Under the pieces are notes generated by a model. That model made no database searches and was not told the DNA's origin. It worked only from the letters and a program-made list of their open reading frames with translations. Positions 33,939-42,927 of a stretch of DNA of 64,000 bases are shown here, piece after piece. The stretch is taken from positions 11,402 to 75,401 of the forward strand of contig JBJENE010000004.1 in the NCBI GenBank assembly GCA_051880035.1, given 5' to 3'. A program made the position numbers and the translations under genes. The DNA comes from Eshraghiella sp051880035 (GTDB taxonomy: Bacteria; Bacillota; Clostridia; Lachnospirales; Lachnospiraceae). Within the stretch, counting starts at the first letter, position 1; each line of letters opens with the position of its first letter.

Positions 33939-34958
33939 TTAGTTGAAGCCGAAAATTTTCTGTGTTACCCGGTATCCGATTACGGAAAGCTTTCTTCCGA
34001 ATTTGCCCGGAAGATTCATCCATATTCCCATTGCGGAATGGCGTACCGTTTTATATGCCGACGGCGCATTTTTCTTGAAATATTTCCACAAATCTCTCTT
34101 TTTACGGAGATTTTCCTCTGTATCAGAAAGTATACACATAATAGATGAAACGGCCATCATTATATCAAGATAATTCTTCATATATACTTTGCATTTCTTA
34201 TGGTGAATTATATCCTCGTTATAAGAATCGATAAGAAGTCTGTTAACCAGGAGCTGCTGGTCAAGTCTTTTTATCATAACATTTTCATGTACGGACTGGT
34301 CATCCCTTCCGATAAAATACCAGTAAAAATTCACATCAAGATAATACATCACTTCAACATACGGCAATGGCTGGAACACAAAAAGATTGTCCACATAAAA
34401 TGTATGTTTCGGAAGTTTTAAGCCGCATTCCTTAAGCAGTTCGGTACGATATATGATAGAATGCATGAGTATGTACTGTGTATGACGGAAATGCCCTATA
34501 TCATCCCAGGTAAAATACCTGTCCATCGGAAGTACATTGGCATACCTCATCACTTTTTTGCGTCTTGTATTCTGCTTATCATATACATAATTGGAAATAA
34601 GCATATCAAGCCGTTTTGACTCAAGAACTGCCTTTTTCATAACCGTAAGCAGTTTAAAATATGCTTCTTTTCCTACCCTGTCATCACTGTCAACAACCTT
34701 GAAGAACTCTCCCGTGGCATTTTTAAGACCTGTGTTGACGGCTTCTCCGTGACCGCCGTTTTCCTGATGTATCACCTTACATATGGTAGGATATTTCTGA
34801 ACATATTCCTCTGCAATCTGAGCCGTAGCATCCGTGGAACCGTCGTCTACAATAATAATTTCCACATCTTCGCCGCCTATGACAAGAGACTCAAGGCATC
34901 TTTTCATATAGGCTTCCGAATTATAACACGGTACTGCTATTGTTAATATTTTTCTCAT
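33939..34958 (-). CDS. Family 2 glycosyltransferase
   Basis: A 339-residue GT-A fold enzyme: LTIAVPCYNSEAYMKRCLES at the start, the nucleotide-sugar region IIVDDGSTD, the segment NGGHGEAVNTGLKNATGEF, and the metal/acceptor motif VVDSDD. No transmembrane segment is obvious, so it probably acts at the inner face of the membrane on a lipid-linked or surface-glycan acceptor. It lies alone, with the CPBP protease upstream and a shared terminator downstream. Donor and acceptor sugars cannot be read from sequence. Confidence 0.9.
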   Translation of the reverse strand: MRKILTIAVPCYNSEAYMKRCLESLVIGGEDVEIIIVDDGSTDATAQIAEEYVQKYPTICKVIHQENGGHGEAVNTGLKNATGEFFKVVDSDDRVGKEAYFKLLTVMKKAVLESKRLDMLISNYVYDKQNTRRKKVMRYANVLPMDRYFTWDDIGHFRHTQYILMHSIIYRTELLKECGLKLPKHTFYVDNLFVFQPLPYVEVMYYLDVNFYWYFIGRDDQSVHENVMIKRLDQQLLVNRLLIDSYNEDIIHHKKCKVYMKNYLDIMMAVSSIMCILSDTEENLRKKRDLWKYFKKNAPSAYKTVRHSAMGIWMNLPGKFGRKLSVIGYRVTQKIFGFN

Positions 34959-35008
34959 ATTTGGTTTAATCCCTCCGTATCAGAATAGCATTTTGCAGTA
35001 TTATTATT

Positions 35009-35956
35009 CTATTGTCTGCCGTCATGTGTTTCATCAGAATTAACCACAGGACAGGCTTCTCTTTTTACTTTCATGTCTATAAGCTTAAGGAGAATAAATG
35101 TTACGGCAAGCTCAACCACCGTAATAAGCATGTATGTGCCTATGTCCAGTCCTATTCCCGCTTCCGGGGCAAAATTCGTTATCAGAACCGAAAGCAGATT
35201 GGCACCCAGATGAAACAGAATCGGGGCAACAATTGTCCTAAACCGCTCATATACAAATGCAACAATTATTCCGATTAAAAAAGCATATACAAACTGGACT
35301 ATGTTTGCGTGAACAAGTCCGAAAATTAATGCCGAAATAAGCATGGCGGGTACTGTTTTAAGGTTCTCCCGCAGTCTTTTATATATAAGACCTCTGAAAA
35401 GAAGCTCCTCAACAACCGGTGCTATTATTACAGTTGAGAGAATCTGTATAAATATTCCGCCGGAATATATCCTTTCAGATACCTCGTTGTATGTTTTAAA
35501 TAAATCGACTGCCACTTCCTTATTGAGCATAAATTCCGCAACAGTCTTAAAAATACTCTGAAGTACCTCTATAAAGACCGGCACAAAATGGTTAAATCCC
35601 ATCGCTGCCGCACAACCCACAATCGGAACAACAATCAGCCACATACGGTTATAAGGACCATATTGGATTCTCACAGGTGCTTTCTTAACATCACTTCGCA
35701 TCAGAATATAGTACAATGGTATTAAGATTATGCCTCTGGCTATCAGAATATAGAGATTGTACTGATATATGAAATTCGTAAGAAGGTTTTCCAGTTCTGC
35801 AGTATCCGTTGCCGAAACAGAATAACCGTTTCCCATGAGATAAAACATATATCCGAACATTATAACGAATTCCAGAATAAACTCTGCCGCCAAAAGCATA
35901 AGTAACGGATATATGACTCTCCATATCAACATAAAAGGATTATTTTTTTTCTGCAA
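35009..35956 (-). CDS. CPBP-family intramembrane glutamic endopeptidase
   Basis: A 315-residue multi-helix membrane protein of the CAAX protease/bacteriocin-processing (ABI) family. The catalytic signature is VVEELLFRGLIYKRL (EExxxR) near residue 195, with the second motif LIFGLVHANI (FxxxH) and a third near FHLGANLLS. The start is TTG after GGGAGG. Members process peptides or modulate membrane signalling; some give self-immunity to bacteriocins. It lies 11 bp after the Mrp gene on the same strand, but a functional link is not evident. Confidence 0.9.
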   Translation of the reverse strand: MQKKNNPFMLIWRVIYPLLMLLAAEFILEFVIMFGYMFYLMGNGYSVSATDTAELENLLTNFIYQYNLYILIARGIILIPLYYILMRSDVKKAPVRIQYGPYNRMWLIVVPIVGCAAAMGFNHFVPVFIEVLQSIFKTVAEFMLNKEVAVDLFKTYNEVSERIYSGGIFIQILSTVIIAPVVEELLFRGLIYKRLRENLKTVPAMLISALIFGLVHANIVQFVYAFLIGIIVAFVYERFRTIVAPILFHLGANLLSVLITNFAPEAGIGLDIGTYMLITVVELAVTFILLKLIDMKVKREACPVVNSDETHDGRQ

Positions 35957-35966
35957 ACCGGCCTCC

Positions 35967-36794
35967 CTACGCCTGTGTTAAAGGCTCCAAATCAATTTCT
36001 ATATCTGCATCCACCGCCACTCCTGTATCGGCCGCCTTTGCTATTGAAGGCATAATAGGCAGCTTTGCGATAACTTTTGTATTAAGGTCTTTTGCAAGTT
36101 CATCTATTCCGCTTTCGCCAAAAATCTTAAGTATACTTCCGCAATCGGTACATTTAAAATAGCTGTAGTTTTCCACAAGACCCAGAACCGGAATGTTCAT
36201 TTTGGATGCCATATTGCAGGCTTTCATTACAATCATTCTGACAAGTTCCTGCGGAGATGTAACAATAACTATGCCGTCAACCGGAATTGACTGGTATACC
36301 GTAAGAGGAACATCACCTGTTCCCGGAGGCATATCGATGAGAAGATAATCAAGCTCTCCCCAGAACACATCCGTCCAGAACTGTTTGATTACTCCGGCAA
36401 GTACCGGGCCCCTGAGAACTACTGCTTCTTCTTCTCTGTCCAAAAGAAGATTCATGGAGATAATCTTTATTCCCTCTTTGGATTCAGGAGGATAAATTCC
36501 CCTTTCATCTCCGTAAAGCTGTCCTTTGACTCCAAACATCTTTGGGATTGACGGACCGGTTATATCTCCGTCCATGATGCCTACTTTATATCCTGCATTT
36601 GCAAGTTTTCTTGCGAGTAAAGAAGTGACCGTGGACTTTCCGACACCGCCTTTACCGCTTACAATTCCGATAACTTTTTTAATTCTGCTGTGGGCATTTA
36701 ACTGTTCTTTCTGTATTCCCGCACCGTTACGATGAGCACAATTTTCACAGCTTTCCTCTGTACATCCTGTATTTGAACACTGTTTTTCAGCCAT
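35967..36794 (-). CDS. Mrp/NBP35-family iron-sulfur carrier ATPase
   Basis: A 275-residue P-loop ATPase of the Mrp/ApbC group, which binds and transfers Fe-S clusters. The deviant Walker A is IVSGKGGVGKSTV; further motifs are MDGDITGPSIPKMFG and YLLIDMPPGTGDVPLTVYQS. The C-terminal cluster-binding CxxC reads CTDCGSIL. The N-terminus also has a Cys-rich segment (CSNTGCTEESCENC) that could hold a second cluster, as in NBP35-type proteins. Located in the cytosol. The gap to the AraC gene upstream shows nothing else. Confidence 0.93.
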   Translation of the reverse strand: MAEKQCSNTGCTEESCENCAHRNGAGIQKEQLNAHSRIKKVIGIVSGKGGVGKSTVTSLLARKLANAGYKVGIMDGDITGPSIPKMFGVKGQLYGDERGIYPPESKEGIKIISMNLLLDREEEAVVLRGPVLAGVIKQFWTDVFWGELDYLLIDMPPGTGDVPLTVYQSIPVDGIVIVTSPQELVRMIVMKACNMASKMNIPVLGLVENYSYFKCTDCGSILKIFGESGIDELAKDLNTKVIAKLPIMPSIAKAADTGVAVDADIEIDLEPLTQA

Positions 36795-36872
36795 TTTTAT
36801 TCCTCCGATTTAAAAAGCGCTTTTTTTATTATAAATCCAAACATAATTTCATGCAAGCAATATAATTGGGAT

Positions 36873-37718
36873 TCACTGTACGCATATATTAATCCGCCTG
36901 TATTCGCCCGGCGTCAGTCCCGTAATTTTCTTGAAGGTTTTCCAGAAGTAATTGTCGTTCTCAAAACCGCACCAGTCAGCTATTTTGGTTATTTCATGAC
37001 ATGAATTGGCCAAAAGTTCTTTGGCTGCATCAATCCTTACACGTAATATATACTCAACCGGTCTCATTCCGCAGCATTTTTTAAAAATTCTGCAAAGATG
37101 CTGTGGCGAAATATTTACAAGAGAACAAAGTTCCTGCATCTGTATATTATGCATATAGTGGTATTGTATATAATCCTTGAGCCTGATAAATTTTGCATAA
37201 TATCTGTCACCGGTTTTCTCAACGGTCTCATTGGCACTCTTTATAAGCCCCGCCTGTCTTGCAAATTCGGCAAGAAATACACCTACATACGCCGATGCGA
37301 AAATATTACCGTCAGTTTTGTTTTCTACAAGCTCAGAATGCATTTTTTCAAGAATTAAATCAAGTTTTGAAATATCATTAAGCCTGTATATTTTACCGCC
37401 TTTAATTCCCAGTTTCTCATATAAAGACCCAAGCCCGTCTCCTCTCGGAACCATCCATCTTATATCCCACACATTACCCAAAGGGTAATATTCATGCGGA
37501 ACCCCCGCCGGTACGAAAAAGCCGCTGCCCTCGGGTATACGCAGTTTCTTTCCATAAATCACAAGCATACCGTCTCCTGCGGAATTGTAAAAAAACTGGT
37601 CAAATTCGTGCCCCGCAGGCTTTGCTATAGGCGGTTGAAGTTCATGAAGTCCTATGCTGTGCAGGAAAAAAGGAAGCTCATTAACCTTACCTGTATCCGG
37701 ATAAACAAAATACCACAT
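36873..37718 (-). CDS. AraC-family regulator with N-terminal cupin
   Basis: A 281-residue activator: an N-terminal sugar-sensing cupin (residues 1-130, with LRIPEGSGFFVPAGVPHEYY) and a C-terminal double HTH (MQELCSLVNISPQHLCRIFK and KIADWCGFENDNYFWKTFKK). The ATG at 37718 follows GGAG by six bases; the TTG four codons earlier is less likely. It is divergent from the secreted GH59-type gene, and the two promoters overlap (37736-37797), so it most likely senses the sugar released and drives that gene (inference by context). Confidence 0.9.
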   Translation of the reverse strand: MWYFVYPDTGKVNELPFFLHSIGLHELQPPIAKPAGHEFDQFFYNSAGDGMLVIYGKKLRIPEGSGFFVPAGVPHEYYPLGNVWDIRWMVPRGDGLGSLYEKLGIKGGKIYRLNDISKLDLILEKMHSELVENKTDGNIFASAYVGVFLAEFARQAGLIKSANETVEKTGDRYYAKFIRLKDYIQYHYMHNIQMQELCSLVNISPQHLCRIFKKCCGMRPVEYILRVRIDAAKELLANSCHEITKIADWCGFENDNYFWKTFKKITGLTPGEYRRINICVQ

Positions 37719-37735
37719 ATTTCTCTCCAAATGTT

Positions 37736-37797
37736 AAAATTGTTCAATTTTGATAATATCATTCATTGTTGTTTTTATCAATATATTTTAAGATAAT
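37736..37797. promoter_or_regulatory. Overlapping divergent promoters of the AraC and GH59 genes
   Basis: Minus strand (AraC): -35 TTGATA (37776-37781) and -10 TATTAT (37753-37758), 17 bp apart. Plus strand (GH59): -35 TTGTTT (37769-37774) and -10 GATAAT (37792-37797), 17 bp apart. The palindrome AAAATTGTTCAATTTT (37736-37751) covers the AraC transcription start, a good place for autorepression. The region is AT-rich, so the weaker GH59 boxes are tentative. Confidence 0.55.
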
Positions 37798-37838
37798 TCA
37801 TATCAAATATTCATATATTTCAAAAAGGAGAAAATACA

Positions 37839-40433
37839 ATGAAAAGATTTCTAAGCTTCATACCGGTTCTTATCTTTGCCTTCTGTTCTCTTACGGCATG
37901 TAAAGATAAAGAACCGGAAAAAACTGTTGGAGAAGAAACAACAGCAGTACAGGAAACACCTGTAAGTGTAAATGAATTTGAATTTGACACATCCGGTGTT
38001 ACTGCAGAAAAACAGATAACCGTAGACGGCAATAAAGCCCTCACTGCAGAAAATACAACATATGACGGACTTGGCATGGTTTCTGCAAACAACTCATCCC
38101 GTTTATTAACCGACTACAGGAGAGAACATCCCGACATATATAACGAATTAATTGAGTACATGTTCGGAAGTGAAGGACTCAATCTCTCAATTATTAAAAT
38201 TGAGATGGGCGCGGATGTAAATTCTTCATCAGGTACAGAACCTGCCGTAAAGCGTTATGAAGATGAGGAGGCAGATGTTACAAGAGGTGCCGGCTACCAG
38301 CTTGCAGCAGATGCGCAAAAATGCAATCCTGATTTATATGTAGACCTGCTTAACTGGGGTATTCCTAACTGGATACCAAATGCCTCAGACCCTTACGCAG
38401 CAACATATAAATGGTACAAGGAAACCATAGATGCCCTCTATGATACATACGGATTAAAGGTTACTCATGTTACCGCTACCAGAAACGAAAGAGATATTGA
38501 CACGGAATGGGTTAAATATCTTGCTGACAAACTTGAAAATGAGACGGACGAAAGATATGACTATGGGGAAATTAAAATTGTTGCAGGTGAAGAAGTATGT
38601 ACCTGGGGAATCGCAGATGAAATGCTTAAGGACGAAGACCTTCTTAATGCCGTAGATGTAATAACATCCCATTACACATCTTTCACATCCTCAAATGTAA
38701 AACTTCTTCAGGAAGAATACGGCAAAGAAGTGTGGTTTTCAGAAGGTTCATCCCCAATGGGAAATTCTAAGGAAATCTACAAATATGACGGCAACGGAAG
38801 CGGTATTTCCGGAATCAACGGAATGCTTGATATTGCCACAAGAATTACACAGGCAATGACTGAAGGCATGACAATGTATGAATTCCAGCCTACAATCAGC
38901 GCTTATTACAGCGGAGTAACTTACTTCCCTAAACAGCTCATCACAGCCAACGAGCCTTGGTCAGGTGCCTACACACTTGATACCGGATACTATATGTCAC
39001 TTCATTTCAGCAGATTTATTAAGAAAGGCTGGAATTACATTGATGATGCCTGCTTCGGCGACGGAAGCGCAGGCGGCGACGGTCATGCAATCGTAAATTC
39101 AACATACAACTACATTACCTGCATGGATCCGGAATCAAAAGATTACTCCATGGTTCTCGTCAACAATTCCGAGAAAACAATTAAGTACGATATTACAGTT
39201 AAAAATGCAGGTTCTGAAGATTCGGTGCTTTACGCATGGGAAACAAGAGGTCCTGACAGTGATGATGATGACTACTTTGCCAATTACTTTAAACTTCTGG
39301 GAGCTGTAAAGGCATCAGAAGATTCCGAACAGAATAAAGTTTATACCGTTGTACTTAAACCTTACTCAATTATGACTCTTTCCACACTTAATGTTGAGCA
39401 GGTAGAATACAAAGACAGATCCGATGAAAGCAAACTTCTCGAACTTCCATACTCAGATGATTTTGAGTATGCGGATTTTGACTCATCTTATCTTGAGGCG
39501 CACGGATACGCTCCAAGATACGCAACCGACCTTGGTGGTGCATTTGAAGTAGTAAGCACCGACAACGGCAATGTTCTGATGCAGAAAATCACATACGATA
39601 ACAAACCTGTCGAATGGGGTTCCTCATCATCACCTATAACCAACCTTGGCGATGACAGATGGCAGAATTATACCGCTTCCGTTGATGTTCTTTTCACCGA
39701 TAAAGTAACGGACGACACCAAAGCCAACTATACCGGAATCGGTGTAAGATATATTCTCGCAGACAGTAACCAGAGCGGTTACTGGTGCAAGCTTTATGAC
39801 AGCGGCAAATGGGAATTAATGAGAGACAATTCATCAGTAGAATCCGGAACAATCAGTGATTTTGATTCTACCGAATGGCATAACATTCAGATTACAGCCA
39901 TCGAAAATGTTATTTCCTGCAGTCTTGACGGAGTGGAATTAACAACCTGGACAGATGAAAAAGGAGTAATCAACTCCGGAAGAATTGCCCTTTACAGTTC
40001 CTTCGAGAACAACTGTTTTGACAACCTTAAGGCAGAAAAAGCCGGCGATGGCGAATATTACATAACAAGACTTGACAACCTTAACGAAGCAATAACATAT
40101 TCCGCAGGAAGTACCGATGAAAACGGCGAGGGATGGTTCTTTGACAACATGTGTACTTACAAAAACTTTAACAGAACACTCTCAACAGGCGAGGACGGCG
40201 ATACCGTATCAGTTAAGTTTACCGGAACCGAAGTTGCCATTATCGGACCATCCAAGGAAGCAACCATAAAAGTGGAAATTGATGGTACAACCGTTGAAGA
40301 AAATTATGTATGTCCGAAAGGCTCTCAAAGAAAAGCATGCTACCGTATAAGCGGACTTGAAGACGGCGAACATACCATAACAGTAACGGTTGTCTCAGGA
40401 ACATTTAATGTGGATGCAGTGGAATACCGTTAA
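37839..40433 (+). CDS. Secreted lipoprotein glycosidase, GH59-type (galactocerebrosidase-like)
   Basis: An 864-residue lipoprotein (lipobox LTAC, Cys21). Residues 70-400 resemble the GH59 catalytic barrel of galactosylceramidase: YDGLGMVSANNSSRLL, LSIIKIEMGADVNSSSGTEP and NPDLYVDLLNWGIPNW. The expected acid/base lies in TRNERD (Glu217) and the nucleophile in VWFSEGSS (Glu302), both conserved. After a beta domain, residues about 530-730 form a concanavalin-like jelly roll (GDDRWQNYTASVDVLFTDK), and the last 130 residues are a galactose-binding-like beta sandwich ending FNVDAVEYR. Family members remove beta-galactose from galactolipids or other galactosides. The true substrate is unknown; host or dietary galactosides are candidates (inference). 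Confidence 0.85.
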   Translation: MKRFLSFIPVLIFAFCSLTACKDKEPEKTVGEETTAVQETPVSVNEFEFDTSGVTAEKQITVDGNKALTAENTTYDGLGMVSANNSSRLLTDYRREHPDIYNELIEYMFGSEGLNLSIIKIEMGADVNSSSGTEPAVKRYEDEEADVTRGAGYQLAADAQKCNPDLYVDLLNWGIPNWIPNASDPYAATYKWYKETIDALYDTYGLKVTHVTATRNERDIDTEWVKYLADKLENETDERYDYGEIKIVAGEEVCTWGIADEMLKDEDLLNAVDVITSHYTSFTSSNVKLLQEEYGKEVWFSEGSSPMGNSKEIYKYDGNGSGISGINGMLDIATRITQAMTEGMTMYEFQPTISAYYSGVTYFPKQLITANEPWSGAYTLDTGYYMSLHFSRFIKKGWNYIDDACFGDGSAGGDGHAIVNSTYNYITCMDPESKDYSMVLVNNSEKTIKYDITVKNAGSEDSVLYAWETRGPDSDDDDYFANYFKLLGAVKASEDSEQNKVYTVVLKPYSIMTLSTLNVEQVEYKDRSDESKLLELPYSDDFEYADFDSSYLEAHGYAPRYATDLGGAFEVVSTDNGNVLMQKITYDNKPVEWGSSSSPITNLGDDRWQNYTASVDVLFTDKVTDDTKANYTGIGVRYILADSNQSGYWCKLYDSGKWELMRDNSSVESGTISDFDSTEWHNIQITAIENVISCSLDGVELTTWTDEKGVINSGRIALYSSFENNCFDNLKAEKAGDGEYYITRLDNLNEAITYSAGSTDENGEGWFFDNMCTYKNFNRTLSTGEDGDTVSVKFTGTEVAIIGPSKEATIKVEIDGTTVEENYVCPKGSQRKACYRISGLEDGEHTITVTVVSGTFNVDAVEYR

Positions 40434-40503
40434 TTTTTCCTGTTGACATGTAAAAATTATAATGGCATCATTATTATAAGCTTATTTACACGGAGTTTTT
40501 ATA

Positions 40504-41124
40504 ATGATTTACCTTTTTACGGAATACGACAAAATAACTGACGAGCTTATTCCCGTTCTTCTTGATAAACTGCCTGAAAAGAGGCGCCACAAGGCAATGC
40601 GGTTCCGCCACACCGGTGGTAAGCTGTCCTGCATCGTTGGATATCTTCTCTTTTTGTACGGCTTTAGAAATTATTTTAAATTGGACGGAACTCCCGAATT
40701 TTCCAGGGAGACCAACGGCAAGCCATATCTTGCCGCCTATCCTGACATTCATTTTAATATAAGCCACTGCGACGGTGCCGCAGCATGTATCCTCGGAGAT
40801 ATGCCTGTGGGAATTGATATTCAGGACAAAAAAGAGCTTAAAATGAACCATGCCATGAGGGTATGTTCCAAAGAAGAAATCCAGAAAATCACCGATTCCA
40901 GCGAACCTGATTTGGAGTTTTGTCGTATATGGTCAGTAAAAGAAAGTCTTTCCAAACTGACGGGTGACGGTGTATTCAGGGACATCAGACATGTGACTCC
41001 CGGTAACACCCATATGAGTACCGTATTTATCGAACCCAATAAATTCATGACAGCATCCAGTAAAAACCGTCATGACGATTTTTCGGTACACCACATAAGA
41101 CTTGAGGATTTACTGAATTTATAA
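40504..41124 (+). CDS. 4'-phosphopantetheinyl transferase, Sfp type
   Basis: A 206-residue enzyme that moves phosphopantetheine from CoA to a carrier-protein serine. Motifs: FNISHCDGAAAC (substrate lobe), VGIDIQD (magnesium Asp) and RIWSVKESLSKLTGDG (WxxKES box). Sfp-type enzymes normally serve NRPS/PKS or siderophore carriers, yet no carrier or synthetase gene lies in this window, so its target is elsewhere. It has its own terminator (41144-41176) and a 70-bp gap from the GH59 gene. Confidence 0.92.
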   Translation: MIYLFTEYDKITDELIPVLLDKLPEKRRHKAMRFRHTGGKLSCIVGYLLFLYGFRNYFKLDGTPEFSRETNGKPYLAAYPDIHFNISHCDGAAACILGDMPVGIDIQDKKELKMNHAMRVCSKEEIQKITDSSEPDLEFCRIWSVKESLSKLTGDGVFRDIRHVTPGNTHMSTVFIEPNKFMTASSKNRHDDFSVHHIRLEDLLNL

Positions 41125-41143
41125 AAAGCGCATATAACTTTTC

Positions 41144-41176
41144 ATACGGGAGGATTCAATATTCTCCCGTATTTTT
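41144..41176 (+). terminator. Terminator after the phosphopantetheinyl transferase gene
   Basis: ATACGGGAG (41144-41152) and CTCCCGTAT (41164-41172) form a perfect nine-base stem followed by TTTTT. Confidence 0.92.
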
Positions 41177-41277
41177 AGTTCTGCTTATCGGAAATTTTTC
41201 AAGATAATTTGTGAGATTTCGGAACAAAAGTTGTGTATATAGATGAAAAGATAAAAATTCGGAAAGGAGGTTTTGAT

Positions 41278-41838
41278 ATGGAAGATGCCGCAATAGTACA
41301 GTTGTATTGGGACCGAGACCAAAAGGCAATATCCGAAACAGCAACCAAATACGGCAGCTACTGCACTTCCATTGCAAAAAATATCCTTGGCAATAATGAA
41401 GATGCAGAAGAATGTGTCAATGATACATACATGAGTGCCTGGAACTCTATGCCGCCTCACAGACCTAATATGCTGTCTGCTTTCCTTGGTAAAATCACAA
41501 GGAACTTATCTTTTAACAGATATAAACATAACAAAGCAGACAAACGGGGCGGAAATGAGATTGTGACGGTATTAGACGAATTAAGCGAATGTGTCTCCGG
41601 TAAGGATAACATTGAGCAGGAAATTGAATACAAAGAACTGGTACAATCCATTGATTCTTTTCTGGACACGCTATCAGCAGAAAAAAGAAGCATATTCATA
41701 TGCAGATATTGGTACACCGACAGCATTTCAGAAATTGCAAAGCAATTTAACATGCGGGAAAACACAGTATCAATGACACTTAACCGTATCCGATTAAAAT
41801 TACAAAAATATCTGACCGAAAGGGGTTGTGAGATATGA
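41278..41838 (+). CDS. ECF-type RNA polymerase sigma factor
   Basis: A 186-residue extracytoplasmic-function sigma factor with only regions 2 and 4: region 2 includes NILGNNEDAEECVNDTYMSA, and region 4 SIFICRYWYTDSISEIAKQF with MRENTVSMTLNRIRLKLQKY. The ATG at 41278 follows AGGAGG by seven bases; an upstream in-frame ATG lacks a ribosome site. It overlaps the putative anti-sigma gene by four bases (ATGA), the classic coupling for such pairs. Confidence 0.93.
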   Translation: MEDAAIVQLYWDRDQKAISETATKYGSYCTSIAKNILGNNEDAEECVNDTYMSAWNSMPPHRPNMLSAFLGKITRNLSFNRYKHNKADKRGGNEIVTVLDELSECVSGKDNIEQEIEYKELVQSIDSFLDTLSAEKRSIFICRYWYTDSISEIAKQFNMRENTVSMTLNRIRLKLQKYLTERGCEI

Positions 41839-42512
41839 CAGGTGAAAAGTTATATGAAGCAATCGGTGAAATAAGCGACAACAAGATAAAAGAAGCAAAG
41901 CAATTTAAAAAAAATGGCAAAAGAGTCCGGCTCAAATGGGTTGCCATAGCAGCTTGTCTATGCCTCGCAGTGCTCGGCTTCTTTGTTATCCACCGCCCGG
42001 GAACTTCTGAGGAATCCAATCTTAAGGTAAATAAGATAAAAATCACTGCCAAGATGGATTATGATGCCCGTTTTTCCGACTACAGTAATCTATCTTCAAC
42101 TGAATGGAAAACGGTGATGGATGCATTTGAAAGCTACATCGGATTAAGCTATGAGGAATTTATGCAAAAAATACCTGCTGCCTATCACAATACGGCTTTC
42201 TATTCCATCGATACTCCTACCGTCCCAAAAAGCAAGGAGTACCTCCCTCACGACTATGTCTTTGAGTTCCAAAATGAAGCCGGCGGAAGCTTTAAAATCG
42301 CAATCTGCCCTACTGAAGAACCGATTAGAGACTGCTATTTCGTATCAAATAATCCTAAGAAATCAAGGCTAAACGGAACTACAGTTGTAATTTACGGTAT
42401 TCATGACAGCTTCATGGTACAGTTTGAATATTCCGGAATATATTATGACATTGAAACGGAAGACATCACGCTCAAAGAACTGGAAAACCTGCTGATTGGA
42501 ATAACAGACTGA
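41835..42512 (+). CDS. Putative anti-sigma factor (single-pass membrane protein)
   Basis: A 225-residue protein with a cytoplasmic N-terminus (residues 1-37, ending in a basic KKNGKRVRLK stretch), one transmembrane helix (WVAIAACLCLAVLGFFVI) and an outside domain of about 165 residues with no recognised family. Position, four-base overlap and topology argue that it holds the ECF sigma factor at the membrane until an outside signal releases it. There is no clear zinc-binding anti-sigma motif in the N-terminus, so it would be a non-ZAS type. Confidence 0.7.
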   Translation: MTGEKLYEAIGEISDNKIKEAKQFKKNGKRVRLKWVAIAACLCLAVLGFFVIHRPGTSEESNLKVNKIKITAKMDYDARFSDYSNLSSTEWKTVMDAFESYIGLSYEEFMQKIPAAYHNTAFYSIDTPTVPKSKEYLPHDYVFEFQNEAGGSFKIAICPTEEPIRDCYFVSNNPKKSRLNGTTVVIYGIHDSFMVQFEYSGIYYDIETEDITLKELENLLIGITD

Positions 42513-42520
42513 TAGGAAAA

Positions 42521-42562
42521 GACGGCTCTGTTCCTAATTGCGGACAGAGTCGTCATTTTATT
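42521..42562 (+). terminator. Terminator of the sigma/anti-sigma operon
   Basis: GACGGCTCTGT (42521-42531) pairs with ACAGAGTCGTC (42544-42554) with one G-U pair, followed by ATTTTATT. Confidence 0.85.
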
Positions 42563-42600
42563 CTGATTATATAAATATATTATTTATCATCCGGTTCTCA

Positions 42601-42927
42601 TTACGCTGACGCATTGGCATTTATTGTATCTATAACCTTTCTAATTCCCATCCATACAGTTAAATCAGTAAATACCTCAACAACACTTCCGTAATCTGTA
42701 AATGGAGATTCCTGAAGGACAGAAAAATCCTTCATCATTCCATTATGGACTATATATTCCACTATCTGATTGACAAAGTAAATCTGTCTGCTATCAAGAC
42801 TTGTATTGGTTAGATATTCTGAGAACGCCTCTTTCGCTGCATTCATATCAAGACCCACGATTTCACGAACAAATTCGCCAAGTGGCTTTGTTCCAAATTC
42901 AGCTGTTCCAAATTCATGTTCATAAAT
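42601..42927 (-). pseudogene. hsdR: Remnant of type I restriction subunit HsdR (C-terminal end)
   Basis: About 108 codons matching the C-terminal end of EcoR124/EcoKI-type HsdR: EFGTKPLGEFVREIVGLDMN, then QIYFVNQIVEYIVHNG and LQESPFTDYGSVVEVF, ending in INANAS. The helicase and nuclease domains are missing. The fragment starts at the junction with the hsdM remnant, where a 15-bp direct duplication (TGTTCCAAATTC at 42890-42901 and 42905-42916) is present. No proper start exists, so this is a deletion scar and not a working gene. Confidence 0.85.

Noticed and set aside
40434..40503. Promoter from TTGACA at 40450 for the phosphopantetheinyl transferase
   Set aside because: The TTGACA is only nine bases from a TATAAT and no other -10 lies at the right distance, so the match is not convincing. 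An imperfect inverted repeat is present but not diagnostic.
42601..42858. An 85-residue independent gene
   Set aside because: It matches only the tail of HsdR, its ATG is internal to a conserved HsdR motif, and it has no ribosome site of its own.
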